Source: Puniceibacterium sp. (GTDB lineage: Bacteria > Pseudomonadota > Alphaproteobacteria > Rhodobacterales > Rhodobacteraceae). Taken from it: 49,015 bases of DNA. Positions within the stretch are counted from its first letter, which is position 1; every line of letters begins with the position of its first letter. The DNA is taken from positions 1-49,015 of the forward strand of contig JAGXGV010000004.1 in NCBI GenBank assembly GCA_024636635.1, written 5' to 3'. The notes under the pieces are model-generated. The model did no database searches. It saw nothing but the letters and a program-made list of their open reading frames with translations, and was not told the origin of the DNA. This document shows positions 10,212-18,658 of this stretch, one piece after another. A program made the position numbers and the translations under genes.

Positions 10212-11171
10212 ATGCACACAGACCGCCGCTCGCTCCTCCTGGGCCTTGCCGGAACGGCCCTTCTGCCGCAGGCTGCGTTTGCGCAGGACATGCTCGCGGT
10301 CACCGCGACCACCGGCATGATTGCCGATGCGGCCCGCCACATCGGCGGTGACGCCGTAAAGGTGGTCGCGCTGATGGGGGCCGGCGTCGATCCGCACAGC
10401 TACCGGCAGACCCGCAGCGACATCGTATCGCTGCTGCGTGCCGATCTTGTGCTCTGGAACGGGCTCTATCTCGAGGCGCAAATGGAAGAGTTCCTGCTGC
10501 GCCTCGCCGACCGCTCCGCCGTGACCGCCATCGGCGAATCCATTCCCAAGGATCAGTTGCTGCACCACGCCGACTACGACGCCCGCCCCGATCCGCATAT
10601 CTGGATGGTGCCCGACATCTGGCGCCTCGCCGTCCTGTCCGCTCGCGACGCCATGACCGCTGTGCGCCCCGACCTTGCCGCCACCTTCGATACCAATACC
10701 ACGGCCTACCTGGCGCAGATCGACACGCTCGCGGTCTATGCGGACAACACCCTGTCGACGATCCCCGAAGACAGGCGCGTTCTGGTCACCGCCCATGATG
10801 CCTTTGGCTATTTTGGACGCCGCTACGGGTTCGAGGTGCTTGGAATCCAGGATATCTCGACCGAATCCGAAGCCGGGCTGCAACGCATCGGTGCCCTTGT
10901 CGATACCCTTGTCAGCCGCCGGATCGAGGCGGTTTTTGTCGAAACCTCGGTGTCAGACCGCAATATCCGCGCCCTGATCGAAGGCGCCGCCGCACAGGGC
11001 CACACGGTCCGGATCGGAGGCGAGCTCTACTCGGATGCCATGGGCGAACCGGGCACCTACGAAGGCACCTATGTCGGCATGATCGACCACAACGTGACCG
11101 TGATCGCGCGCGCCCTTGGTGCGGACATCCCCGCCACCGGCATGACGGGCCGACTGCGGGACATCACATGA
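10212..11171 (+). CDS. Metal (Mn/Zn-type) ABC transporter substrate-binding protein
   Basis: TAT/Sec-type N-terminus (DRRSLLLGLAGTALLPQAAFA) and TroA/ZnuA-type motifs (GVDPHSY, DPHIWM, TAHDAFGYFGRRYG); heads a 4-gene transporter operon. Confidence 0.92.
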   Translation: MHTDRRSLLLGLAGTALLPQAAFAQDMLAVTATTGMIADAARHIGGDAVKVVALMGAGVDPHSYRQTRSDIVSLLRADLVLWNGLYLEAQMEEFLLRLADRSAVTAIGESIPKDQLLHHADYDARPDPHIWMVPDIWRLAVLSARDAMTAVRPDLAATFDTNTTAYLAQIDTLAVYADNTLSTIPEDRRVLVTAHDAFGYFGRRYGFEVLGIQDISTESEAGLQRIGALVDTLVSRRIEAVFVETSVSDRNIRALIEGAAAQGHTVRIGGELYSDAMGEPGTYEGTYVGMIDHNVTVIARALGADIPATGMTGRLRDIT

Positions 11172-11947
11172 CCCTTGCCCTGCCCCGGACCGCCCCCGAT
11201 CAAAGCCCGCTTGCCATCCGCGGCCTTACCGTGTCCTACGGCGAACAACCGGTGGTGTTTTCCATCGACATGACCGTACAGGATGGCGCCATGACGGCCA
11301 TCATCGGCCCCAACGGCGCGGGCAAGTCCACCCTGCTCAAGGCCGCCCTGAACATCGTCAAACCGCTTTCGGGCCGCATCACCGTTTATGGCCAGCCGCT
11401 GGCGCAGCAGGCCCACCGCATCGCCTACGTGCCCCAGCGCGCCTCTGTCGACTGGGATTTCCCGACCGAGGTGCTGGATGTCGTGCTGATGGGTCTCTAC
11501 CGCGACCTCGGCCTGCTGGGCCGTGTCCGTGCCCATCACATACGGCAGGCCCGCGACTGCCTCGCCCGCGTCGGGATGGAGGATTTTGCCGACCGCCAGA
11601 TCGGCCAGCTTTCGGGCGGCCAGCAGCAGCGGGTTTTCCTCGCGCGCGCACTGGCGCAGAAGGCCGATCTCTACCTGCTTGATGAACCCTTTGCCGGGGT
11701 CGATGCCGCCACCGAAAGTGCCATCATCGACGTACTCAAAAGCCTGCGCGCCGAGGGCAAGACCGTGGTCGCCGTCCACCACGACCTGTCCACCGTCAGG
11801 GCCTATTTCGACAACGTCTTCCTGATCAACCGCCGCAAGATGGGCGAAGGCCCTATCGCGGCGGCCTTTACCCCCGAAACGGTGCAGGCCACCTATGGCG
11901 GACGCCTGGCGGACGGGCAGATCAGCCAGCTGACCATGGGCGCCTAG
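11168..11947 (+). CDS. Metal ABC transporter ATP-binding protein
   Basis: Walker A GPNGAGKSTL, signature LSGGQQQR, Walker B DLYLLDEPFAGVD; ATGA overlap with the upstream gene. Confidence 0.94.
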   Translation: MTLALPRTAPDQSPLAIRGLTVSYGEQPVVFSIDMTVQDGAMTAIIGPNGAGKSTLLKAALNIVKPLSGRITVYGQPLAQQAHRIAYVPQRASVDWDFPTEVLDVVLMGLYRDLGLLGRVRAHHIRQARDCLARVGMEDFADRQIGQLSGGQQQRVFLARALAQKADLYLLDEPFAGVDAATESAIIDVLKSLRAEGKTVVAVHHDLSTVRAYFDNVFLINRRKMGEGPIAAAFTPETVQATYGGRLADGQISQLTMGA

Positions 11948-13150
11948 ATGCTGCTTGACGCGCTGCTCCTCCAGATCGGCTACAACGCCACGCTGGTCAC
12001 CCTCGGCTCTGCCGCATTGGGACTGGCGGCAGGCGCGACGGGAACCTTCCTGTTCCTGCGCAAGCGATCGCTGGTCGCGGATGCCGTCAGCCATGCCACC
12101 CTGCCCGGCCTCGCGCTGGCCTTCATGCTCATGGTCGCGCTGGGGGGCGACGGGCGCAATCTGGCGGGCCTCATGGCCGGATCGGCGCTGTCCGCCTGGA
12201 TCGGCCTGCTCAGCGTCTCGTGGCTTACCCGGCGCACACGGCTGGCCGAGGATGCCGCAATCGGCGCCGTCCTGTCGGTCTTCTTCGGCTTCGGCATCGT
12301 GCTTCTGACCGTGGTGCAGACCCTGTCGGCGGGCCGTCAGGCGGGACTGGAAAGCTTCCTGCTCGGCTCGACCGCCGGGATGCTGTTCAGCGACGCCATC
12401 CTGATCGCGGCCGGAGGGCTGCTGGTGCTGGCCTCTGCCCTTGCCCTGCGCCGCCCGCTGCTGATGGTGGCCTTCGACCCCGGCTTTGCCGAAACGCAGG
12501 GCATCGACATCCACCGCATGGACCTGGCCATCATGACGCTGGTCATGGCAATCACGGTCGTGGGGCTCAAGGTCGTCGGCCTGATCCTGATCGTCGCCCT
12601 GTTGATCATCCCTGCCGCAACCGCGCGGTTCTGGTCCAATCGCGCCGACCGCGTCGTGCTGCTTGCCGGGCTCTTCGGCGGACTTTCGGGCTACATCGGC
12701 GCGGCCATATCCGCCACCGCGCCCGGCCTGCCCACCGGCCCGATCATCGTGCTCACCGGGTTTGCCGTCTTCACCGCCTCGCTGCTGCTCGCGCCAGGGC
12801 GCGGCGTGCTGTCGGCCGCCCTGCGCCACCGTTCCCACCAGCGCCAGGTCCACCTCCGCCAGGGCCTGCTCGCGCTCGCCCAGGATCAACCGGTGTACGA
12901 GGCACTGACCCGCCGCCTGCTGCGCCGCAACGGCCTGCAGCGTGCCGACGGCGTCCCCACCTCCGAAGGCCACAGCCGCGCCGCCGCCGCCCTGCGGGAC
13001 GAAACCCGCTGGCAGGCCCTGCGCTCCAGCGCGCATCTCTCGGAACTTTCGGCGCGCGATGACGGCCTCACGCTGATCCTCGACGTGCTCACCCCCGACC
13101 AGATCGCCGAACTCGACCGCCGCATCGCCACTGCGCCGGGGACCGCGTGA
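11948..13150 (+). CDS. Metal ABC transporter permease with about 110-aa C-terminal cytoplasmic extension
   Basis: ABC-3 family TM core (LVADAVSHATLPGLALAF, FDPGFAETQGI, VVGLILIVALLIIPAATARFW) followed by a charged non-TM tail. Confidence 0.92.
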   Translation: MLLDALLLQIGYNATLVTLGSAALGLAAGATGTFLFLRKRSLVADAVSHATLPGLALAFMLMVALGGDGRNLAGLMAGSALSAWIGLLSVSWLTRRTRLAEDAAIGAVLSVFFGFGIVLLTVVQTLSAGRQAGLESFLLGSTAGMLFSDAILIAAGGLLVLASALALRRPLLMVAFDPGFAETQGIDIHRMDLAIMTLVMAITVVGLKVVGLILIVALLIIPAATARFWSNRADRVVLLAGLFGGLSGYIGAAISATAPGLPTGPIIVLTGFAVFTASLLLAPGRGVLSAALRHRSHQRQVHLRQGLLALAQDQPVYEALTRRLLRRNGLQRADGVPTSEGHSRAAAALRDETRWQALRSSAHLSELSARDDGLTLILDVLTPDQIAELDRRIATAPGTA

Positions 13151-14055
13151 TGGGCGACGAATTCGTCATCCTCTCGCTTGCGCCGCTGCTGATCGGCATC
13201 TGTGCAGCCGTCGCCTGCGCCCTGCCCGGCAACTTCCTGCTGCTGCGCCGCCAGGCCCTGATCGGCGATGCCATCAGCCATGTCGTGCTGCCCGGGATCG
13301 TCGTCGCCTTCCTTGTGACAGGCCGGATCGCCGCCTGGCCGATGATGCTGGGGGCTGCCTGCGCCGCTCTCGTTGCCGTGCTCCTGATCGAGACGATCCG
13401 CCGCCTTGGCCGCGTCGACGCCGGCACCGCCATGGGCGTCATCTTCACCTCGATGTTCGCCGCCGGGGTTCTCCTGCTCGAACAATCCGACACCTCGTCG
13501 GTACATCTCGATGTGGAACACGCCCTCTACGGCAATCTCGAAAGCCTGATCTGGCTCGACGCAACGGGCTGGTCCTCGCTGCTCGACCCCCGGGCGCTTG
13601 CCGGCCTGCCACCCGAACTGCCCCGCATGGCGCTGACCCTGCTGGCGGTCTCCGTCGCCATCCGGATCTTCTGGCGGCCGCTGAAGCTTGCCACCTTCGA
13701 CGAAGGTTTTGCCCGCACGCTCGGCATCCCCGTGCAAGTGCTCAGCCTCGGCCTCGTCGTCACCGCCGCCATCGCCGCCGTCGCCGCCTTCGACGCGGTC
13801 GGCTCGATCATCGTGATCGCCATGTTCATCTGCCCGCCCGCAGCCGCGCGCATGATGACCAACCGCCTCTCGGCCCAGATCTGCTGGAGCGTGGCCTTCG
13901 CCACCCTCTCGGCCATCCTCGGCTATGTGCTGGCGGGCTACGGCCCGCTCTGGCTCGGCGGCACCGATGCGGTCTCGGCGGCCGGCATGATCGCCACGGT
14001 GTCCGGCCTCATCCTGGCCGGTGTCGCCGTCATCGGGCCGCACCGCACCGCCTGA
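13147..14055 (+). CDS. Metal ABC transporter permease
   Basis: ABC-3 family: RRQALIGDAISHVVLPGIVVAF, FDEGFARTLGIPV; overlaps the upstream permease by 4 nt. Confidence 0.93.
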   Translation: MMGDEFVILSLAPLLIGICAAVACALPGNFLLLRRQALIGDAISHVVLPGIVVAFLVTGRIAAWPMMLGAACAALVAVLLIETIRRLGRVDAGTAMGVIFTSMFAAGVLLLEQSDTSSVHLDVEHALYGNLESLIWLDATGWSSLLDPRALAGLPPELPRMALTLLAVSVAIRIFWRPLKLATFDEGFARTLGIPVQVLSLGLVVTAAIAAVAAFDAVGSIIVIAMFICPPAAARMMTNRLSAQICWSVAFATLSAILGYVLAGYGPLWLGGTDAVSAAGMIATVSGLILAGVAVIGPHRTA

Positions 14056-14058
14056 CCG

Positions 14059-14080
14059 CTTCTTCTTTTCACAAATACCC
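14059..14080 (-). repeat. 22-nt dispersed motif GGGTATTTGTGAAAAGAAGAAG (minus-strand orientation)
   Basis: Reverse complement of 14059-14080 matches 20979-21000 at 21/22 positions. Confidence 0.6.
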
Positions 14081-14163
14081 GTCTCCGGCCTCTCCCCGGG
14101 GACCGCCCTCCGCCGCCGCGACCCGACGGCGCAGCACGCAGCGACAGATGGGACTCAAATCCG

Positions 14164-14178
14164 GAACAAAAATGGAAC
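14164..14178. promoter_or_regulatory. LexA/SOS box GAAC-N7-GAAC
   Basis: GAACAAAAATGGAAC fits the alphaproteobacterial direct-repeat SOS box and lies 15 nt upstream of the dnaE2 start. Confidence 0.75.
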
Positions 14179-14193
14179 ATACTGCGACTCACC

Positions 14194-17130
14194 ATGACCG
14201 CAGAACTGTCCATCACCTCGAACTTCACCTTCCTCACCGGGGCCTCCCACCCCGAGGAATACATGCGCCGTGCCGCCATGCTCGACCTCTCGGCCATCGC
14301 CATCGCCGACGACAATTCCGTCGCCGGCATCGTGCGCGCCCACACCGCCGGGCGCGAGATTGCCCGCCAGGTGGCGGAACGGCGGGCCTTCGACGCCGAA
14401 TACGGCCTCATCGGCCCCCCGGCGCCGCCCCACCTGCCGAAACCGCCCTCGGCCCCGATCCGCAACGTGCCCCGCCTGATCCCCGCCGCCCGCCTCGTCT
14501 TTGCCGAAGGGATCGAACTCACCGCTCTCGCCGCCACCCGCACCGGCTGGGCGCGGCTCTGTCGGCTGATCTCGTGCGGGCGGTTGCGCGCGGCCAAGGG
14601 GCGCTGCGACCTGCACCTGTCCGACCTTCTGGAAGATGCGGACGGGCTCGAACTGCTCCTGCACGGCCCGCAACACCCACAGACGATGCCGCCCGGCGCG
14701 GATGGATGGCTGCAACAGGCGCAACGGCTGACGCGCCGCCTTGGCGGGCAGATGCACCTTGTGCTTGCGCCGCATTATGACGGACAGGACGGGGCCCGGT
14801 GCGACGCCCTTGCCGCGCTCGCCAGACGCCTGAACCTGCCCACCGTCGCCTCGGCCTGCCCGCGCATGCACCACGGGCGGCGGCGGCGGCTGGCCGATGT
14901 GCTCAGCGCCATCCGCCTTGGCTGCCGCGTCGAACAGCTGGGGCATGCCGCACTTGCCAACAGCGAACTGCGCCTGCGCAGTGGCGCAGAGATGCGCGCC
15001 CTTCTGGGCCCCCACGCCGATGCCGTTTCCCGCGCGCAGGCACTGGCCGACCGCTGCACCTTTGACCTTGGCAGCCTGCGTTACGAATACCCCAGCGAAA
15101 TAGCACCAGGCGAAAACGGACAGGGCGAAACCCCGCCGCAGCGTCTGGCCCGGCTCGCCCATGCGGGGCTGAAATGGCGCTATCCCTACGGCGCGCCCGA
15201 CAAGGTGCGCACCATGCTCGCCCATGAGCTCGACCTGATCGGCCGCCTGAAATACGAACCCTATTTCCTGACCGTGCGCGACATCGTCGCCTTTGCCCGT
15301 GACCGCGGCATCCTGTGCCAGGGGCGGGGATCAGCCGCCAATTCCGTGGTCTGCTACGCGCTTGGCGTCACCTCGGTCAGTCCGGAAATCGGCACCATGG
15401 TCTTTGAACGCTTCGTGTCCGAGGCGCGGGACGAGCCGCCCGATATCGACGTCGATTTCGAACACGAACGCCGCGAAGAGGTGATCCAGCATATCTATGA
15501 ACGCTATGGCCGCCACCGTGCGGGCCTGTGTGCGACGGTGATCCACTACCGCGGCAAACGCGCCATCCGCGAGGTGGGCGCGGCGATGGGCCTGTCGCGC
15601 GACACCATCGGCGCGCTGTCCTCGCAACTCTGGGGGTTCTTTTCCACCAACGGGCTCGAAGATCAGCGGATGCGCGAAATCGGCCTGGACCCGGCCGACC
15701 GCCGTCTGCAAATGACGATGCAGCTGATCCACGAGATCATCGGCTTTCCCCGCCACCTGTCCCAGCATGTCGGCGGCTTCATCATCACCGAAGGGCGGCT
15801 GGACGAACTTGTCCCGATCGAAAACGCCAGCATGGAGGACCGCACCGTCATCTGCTGGGACAAGGACGACATCGATTCCCTGGGCATCCTCAAGGTCGAT
15901 GTGCTGTCGCTGGGGATGCTGACCTGCATCCGCAAGGCATTCGATCTGATGACCCAACACCACGGCAAGACCTATACCCTGGCCACCCTGCCGCCCGAGG
16001 ATCCGGTGGTCTACGACATGCTCTGCCGCGCGGATTCCGTCGGGGTCTTTCAGGTTGAATCCCGCGCGCAGATGAATTTCCTGCCCCGGATGAAGCCACG
16101 CAACTTCTATGATCTGGTGATCGAGGTGGCGATCATCCGCCCCGGCCCCATCCAGGGCGACATGGTGCATCCCTACATCCGGCGCCGGAATGGCGAAGAG
16201 GCGGTGTCGTTCCCGTCCGACGCGCTGGGGGCGGTGCTGGGCAAGACGCTGGGCGTGCCGCTGTTTCAGGAGCAGGCCATGCAGATCGCCATCATCGGCG
16301 CGAATTTCACCCCGACCGAGGCGGACCGGTTGCGCCGCAGCCTCGCCACCTTCAAGAAACACGGAAATGTCAGCGAATTCCGCGACCGTTTCCTGCGGGG
16401 GATGCGCACCAACGGCTATGATTCCGATTTCGCCGAACGCTGTTTCAGCCAGATCGAGGGGTTCGGCTCTTACGGCTTTCCAGAAAGCCATGCGGCCAGC
16501 TTTGCGCTGCTGGTCTATGCCAGTGCCTGGATCAAATGCCACCATCCCGGCCTGTTCGCCTGTGCGCTGCTGAATTCCCAGCCGATGGGCTTCTATGCCC
16601 CGTCGCAGATCGTGCGCGATGCCCGCGAACACGGGGTCGAGGTGCGCGCCGTCAGCATCAATGCCAGCTACTGGGACAATGCGATGGAATCCGACGGGCG
16701 TGGCGGGCTGGCCCTGCGCCTTGGGTTTCGCCAGATCAAGGGGTTGCGCGACGAGGATGCCGCCTGGATCTCTGCCGCGCGCGGCAACGGATACCTCAGT
16801 GTGCGGGATGTCTGGCGCCGTGCGGGCCTTGCCCCGCCAGTCCTCGCCCGGCTGGCCGAGGCGGATGTGTTTGCCGACATCGGCCTGACCCGCCGCGAGG
16901 CCCTGTGGGAGGCAAAGGCGCTGGCGGGCGACGCCCCTCTGCCGCTGTTCGCGAACGATATCGGCGGCGAGATGATCCATGAGCCCGCCGCCTGTCTGCC
17001 CGAAATGACCGAGGGCGAACAGGTGGTCGAGGATTACGTCGCCATGCGCCTGACCCTGCGCCGCCACCCGCTTGCCCTGCTGCGGCACCTGCTCACGCCG
17101 ACCGACGGGTCGCCGCCGTGGGGTTCCTGA
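14194..17130 (+). CDS. dnaE2: Error-prone DNA polymerase DnaE2/ImuC, apparently C-terminally truncated
   Basis: PHP domain and DnaE2-type polymerase motifs (CQGRGSAANSVVCYALGVT, DIDVDFEHERREEVIQHIYERYG, GSYGFPESHAASFALLVYASAWIKCHHP); ends soon after VVEDYVAMRLTLRRHPLALLR. Confidence 0.93.
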   Translation: MTAELSITSNFTFLTGASHPEEYMRRAAMLDLSAIAIADDNSVAGIVRAHTAGREIARQVAERRAFDAEYGLIGPPAPPHLPKPPSAPIRNVPRLIPAARLVFAEGIELTALAATRTGWARLCRLISCGRLRAAKGRCDLHLSDLLEDADGLELLLHGPQHPQTMPPGADGWLQQAQRLTRRLGGQMHLVLAPHYDGQDGARCDALAALARRLNLPTVASACPRMHHGRRRRLADVLSAIRLGCRVEQLGHAALANSELRLRSGAEMRALLGPHADAVSRAQALADRCTFDLGSLRYEYPSEIAPGENGQGETPPQRLARLAHAGLKWRYPYGAPDKVRTMLAHELDLIGRLKYEPYFLTVRDIVAFARDRGILCQGRGSAANSVVCYALGVTSVSPEIGTMVFERFVSEARDEPPDIDVDFEHERREEVIQHIYERYGRHRAGLCATVIHYRGKRAIREVGAAMGLSRDTIGALSSQLWGFFSTNGLEDQRMREIGLDPADRRLQMTMQLIHEIIGFPRHLSQHVGGFIITEGRLDELVPIENASMEDRTVICWDKDDIDSLGILKVDVLSLGMLTCIRKAFDLMTQHHGKTYTLATLPPEDPVVYDMLCRADSVGVFQVESRAQMNFLPRMKPRNFYDLVIEVAIIRPGPIQGDMVHPYIRRRNGEEAVSFPSDALGAVLGKTLGVPLFQEQAMQIAIIGANFTPTEADRLRRSLATFKKHGNVSEFRDRFLRGMRTNGYDSDFAERCFSQIEGFGSYGFPESHAASFALLVYASAWIKCHHPGLFACALLNSQPMGFYAPSQIVRDAREHGVEVRAVSINASYWDNAMESDGRGGLALRLGFRQIKGLRDEDAAWISAARGNGYLSVRDVWRRAGLAPPVLARLAEADVFADIGLTRREALWEAKALAGDAPLPLFANDIGGEMIHEPAACLPEMTEGEQVVEDYVAMRLTLRRHPLALLRHLLTPTDGSPPWGS

Positions 17131-17218
17131 CTGCGGTCATGACCATTCCCGACACGCCAGGCGCGGGGCGCGGACGGTGCCCCTGTTCGCACCGACGGAT
17201 CAGTCTGCCCTGCGGGAT

Positions 17219-17236
17219 TTATGACCGCGGTCATAA
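17219..17236. repeat. 18-bp perfect palindrome TTATGACCGCGGTCATAA
   Basis: Read directly; a degenerate copy (12/14 of the core) occurs at 17127-17140. Confidence 0.8.
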
Positions 17237-17252
17237 CTGTCCGCGACCCCGA

Positions 17253-18068
17253 TCAGACCATGGCAAGAATACGTGCCGGACCGCCGCTGCCGCCCTTGTG
17301 CTTGGGTGCGCCGATGAACACGGTCGCCCCCGTGGCAGGCATCAGATCGAGGTTGGCGATACATTCGATCCCGAACCGGCCCTGCGGCAACCAGGCGTAA
17401 TGAGTGGCAAAATCGGGCGAGATTCCGGAGTCGAGCGACAGCGTATCCGATGCGATCGACGCCGCCCCGGTATCCAGCAGCATCTGGGCCGCTTCCACAT
17501 GGAACCCCGGAAAGTGCATCGCGGTGCCGTCGAAGTTGCGATAGCCGTCCGTCGTGACCTTTGCACCCCAGCCGGAATAGAGCGCAACACAGGCCTGATC
17601 GGGGATCGGGCCGTTGGCGTCGATCCAGGCTTGCAGGTCGTCCGGCGACAGCGTGGTGTCCGCATCCTCGGCCGCGCGGGCGGAAATGTCGATGACGCAG
17701 AGCGGCGCCATCAGCGACATGACCGGGATCTCGTCCACGGAAATCCCGTCTGCGGAAAAGTGCAGCGGCGCGTCCACATGGGTGCCGGTGTGTTCGTTCA
17801 CCGTCATGTTGAACAGGTTGAAGCCGTCGCTGTCGAACTGGTAAAGCTGTTCCGCCGCAAAGCCGGGCTCCCCGAAGAAAGTCGGGAAATCGCCCGAAAG
17901 GGTGTGGGTCAGATCGGTCAGACCGGCATGGGCGGCGGCCCGGGCGCCCGTGGGCAGCGCGGTGGCCCCAAGGGCAGCGGCGGCCCCGGCCATCCCCGCA
18001 GAGGCGAAAAAGCTGCGCCTCGACAGCATTCGGTCCTTCACGGCATTCATCACACAGGCATCACACAT
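17253..18068 (-). CDS. Cyclase family protein (kynurenine formamidase-like), TAT-type signal
   Basis: RRSFFASAG TAT-like signal; DLTHTLSGDFPTFFG, NEHTGTHVDAPLHF metal-binding motif; RBS GGAGGGAG before ATG at 18068. Confidence 0.9.
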   Translation of the reverse strand: MCDACVMNAVKDRMLSRRSFFASAGMAGAAAALGATALPTGARAAAHAGLTDLTHTLSGDFPTFFGEPGFAAEQLYQFDSDGFNLFNMTVNEHTGTHVDAPLHFSADGISVDEIPVMSLMAPLCVIDISARAAEDADTTLSPDDLQAWIDANGPIPDQACVALYSGWGAKVTTDGYRNFDGTAMHFPGFHVEAAQMLLDTGAASIASDTLSLDSGISPDFATHYAWLPQGRFGIECIANLDLMPATGATVFIGAPKHKGGSGGPARILAMV

Positions 18069-18095
18069 TGGAATCTCCCTCCGGTTCGCTGGCTG

Positions 18096-18452
18096 TTGCG
18101 TCCAGCGCTTGACCCGCTGGGGCTGACCTATCCGCAATATCTGGTGATGGTGACGCTTTGGGTTCAGGCGCCGCTTAGTGTCGGGCAGATCGGTCGGCGG
18201 TTGGGGCTGGAATCCAATACCCTTACCCCGATGCTCAAACGGCTGGAAGGCATGGGGTTGGTGCGGCGTGACCGTGACGGCGCCGACGAACGCCGCGTCT
18301 CTGTGGACCTCACGGACGCGGGCCGGTCGATGCAGGCGCGGGCGGCCCATGTGCCGGGCTGCGCCTCGGCCGCGACCGGGATGCGCCATGACGAGATACA
18401 GGCGCTCCGGACGCAATTGCGCAGGTTGCAGACCGCCCTGCGGACGGCCTGA
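18096..18452 (+). pseudogene. 5'-truncated MarR/OhrR-family regulator remnant
   Basis: LDPLGLTYPQYLVMVTLWVQAPLSVGQIGRRLGLESNTLTPMLKRLEGMGLVRRDRDGADERRVSVDLTDAGRS matches a MarR winged helix, but the usual N-terminal helix and an in-frame ATG are missing. Confidence 0.65.
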
Positions 18453-18658
18453 ACCGGGGACGCAGAACCAGCACCATCTGCCGGGGCGATCCATGGCCGG
18501 GCAGAGTGGAAATCAATTGCAGCGGCAATTTGTTTCGGGGCAGGATCGGGCAGATCTTTTTTGATCCACGATGGATGTAAATCAGTATAACATTACCCAT
18601 GTCCAGAGGACCGTGTCCGGCAGGACCACCCCGCTGGCCCGTCAAGGAGACCCCGAGC

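Noticed and set aside
11069-13036. 655-aa minus-strand ORF across the metal transporter genes
   Set aside because: Shadow of well-supported + strand ATPase and permease frames; low-complexity Gly/Gln/His/Asp-rich translation.
12886-14043. 385-aa minus-strand ORF over the second permease
   Set aside because: Antisense shadow, Asp/Gly/His-rich, no recognisable domain.
15331-17088. 585-aa minus-strand ORF over dnaE2
   Set aside because: Antisense shadow of conserved DnaE2 motifs.
17219-17236. Palindrome as intrinsic terminator
   Set aside because: No loop and no U tract; perfect dyad symmetry fits a protein-binding or recombination site better.
17118-18068. N-terminal part of the 444-aa + strand ORF upstream of the MarR-like region
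   Set aside because: It is antisense to the cyclase gene; only the portion after about 18096 resembles a real protein.
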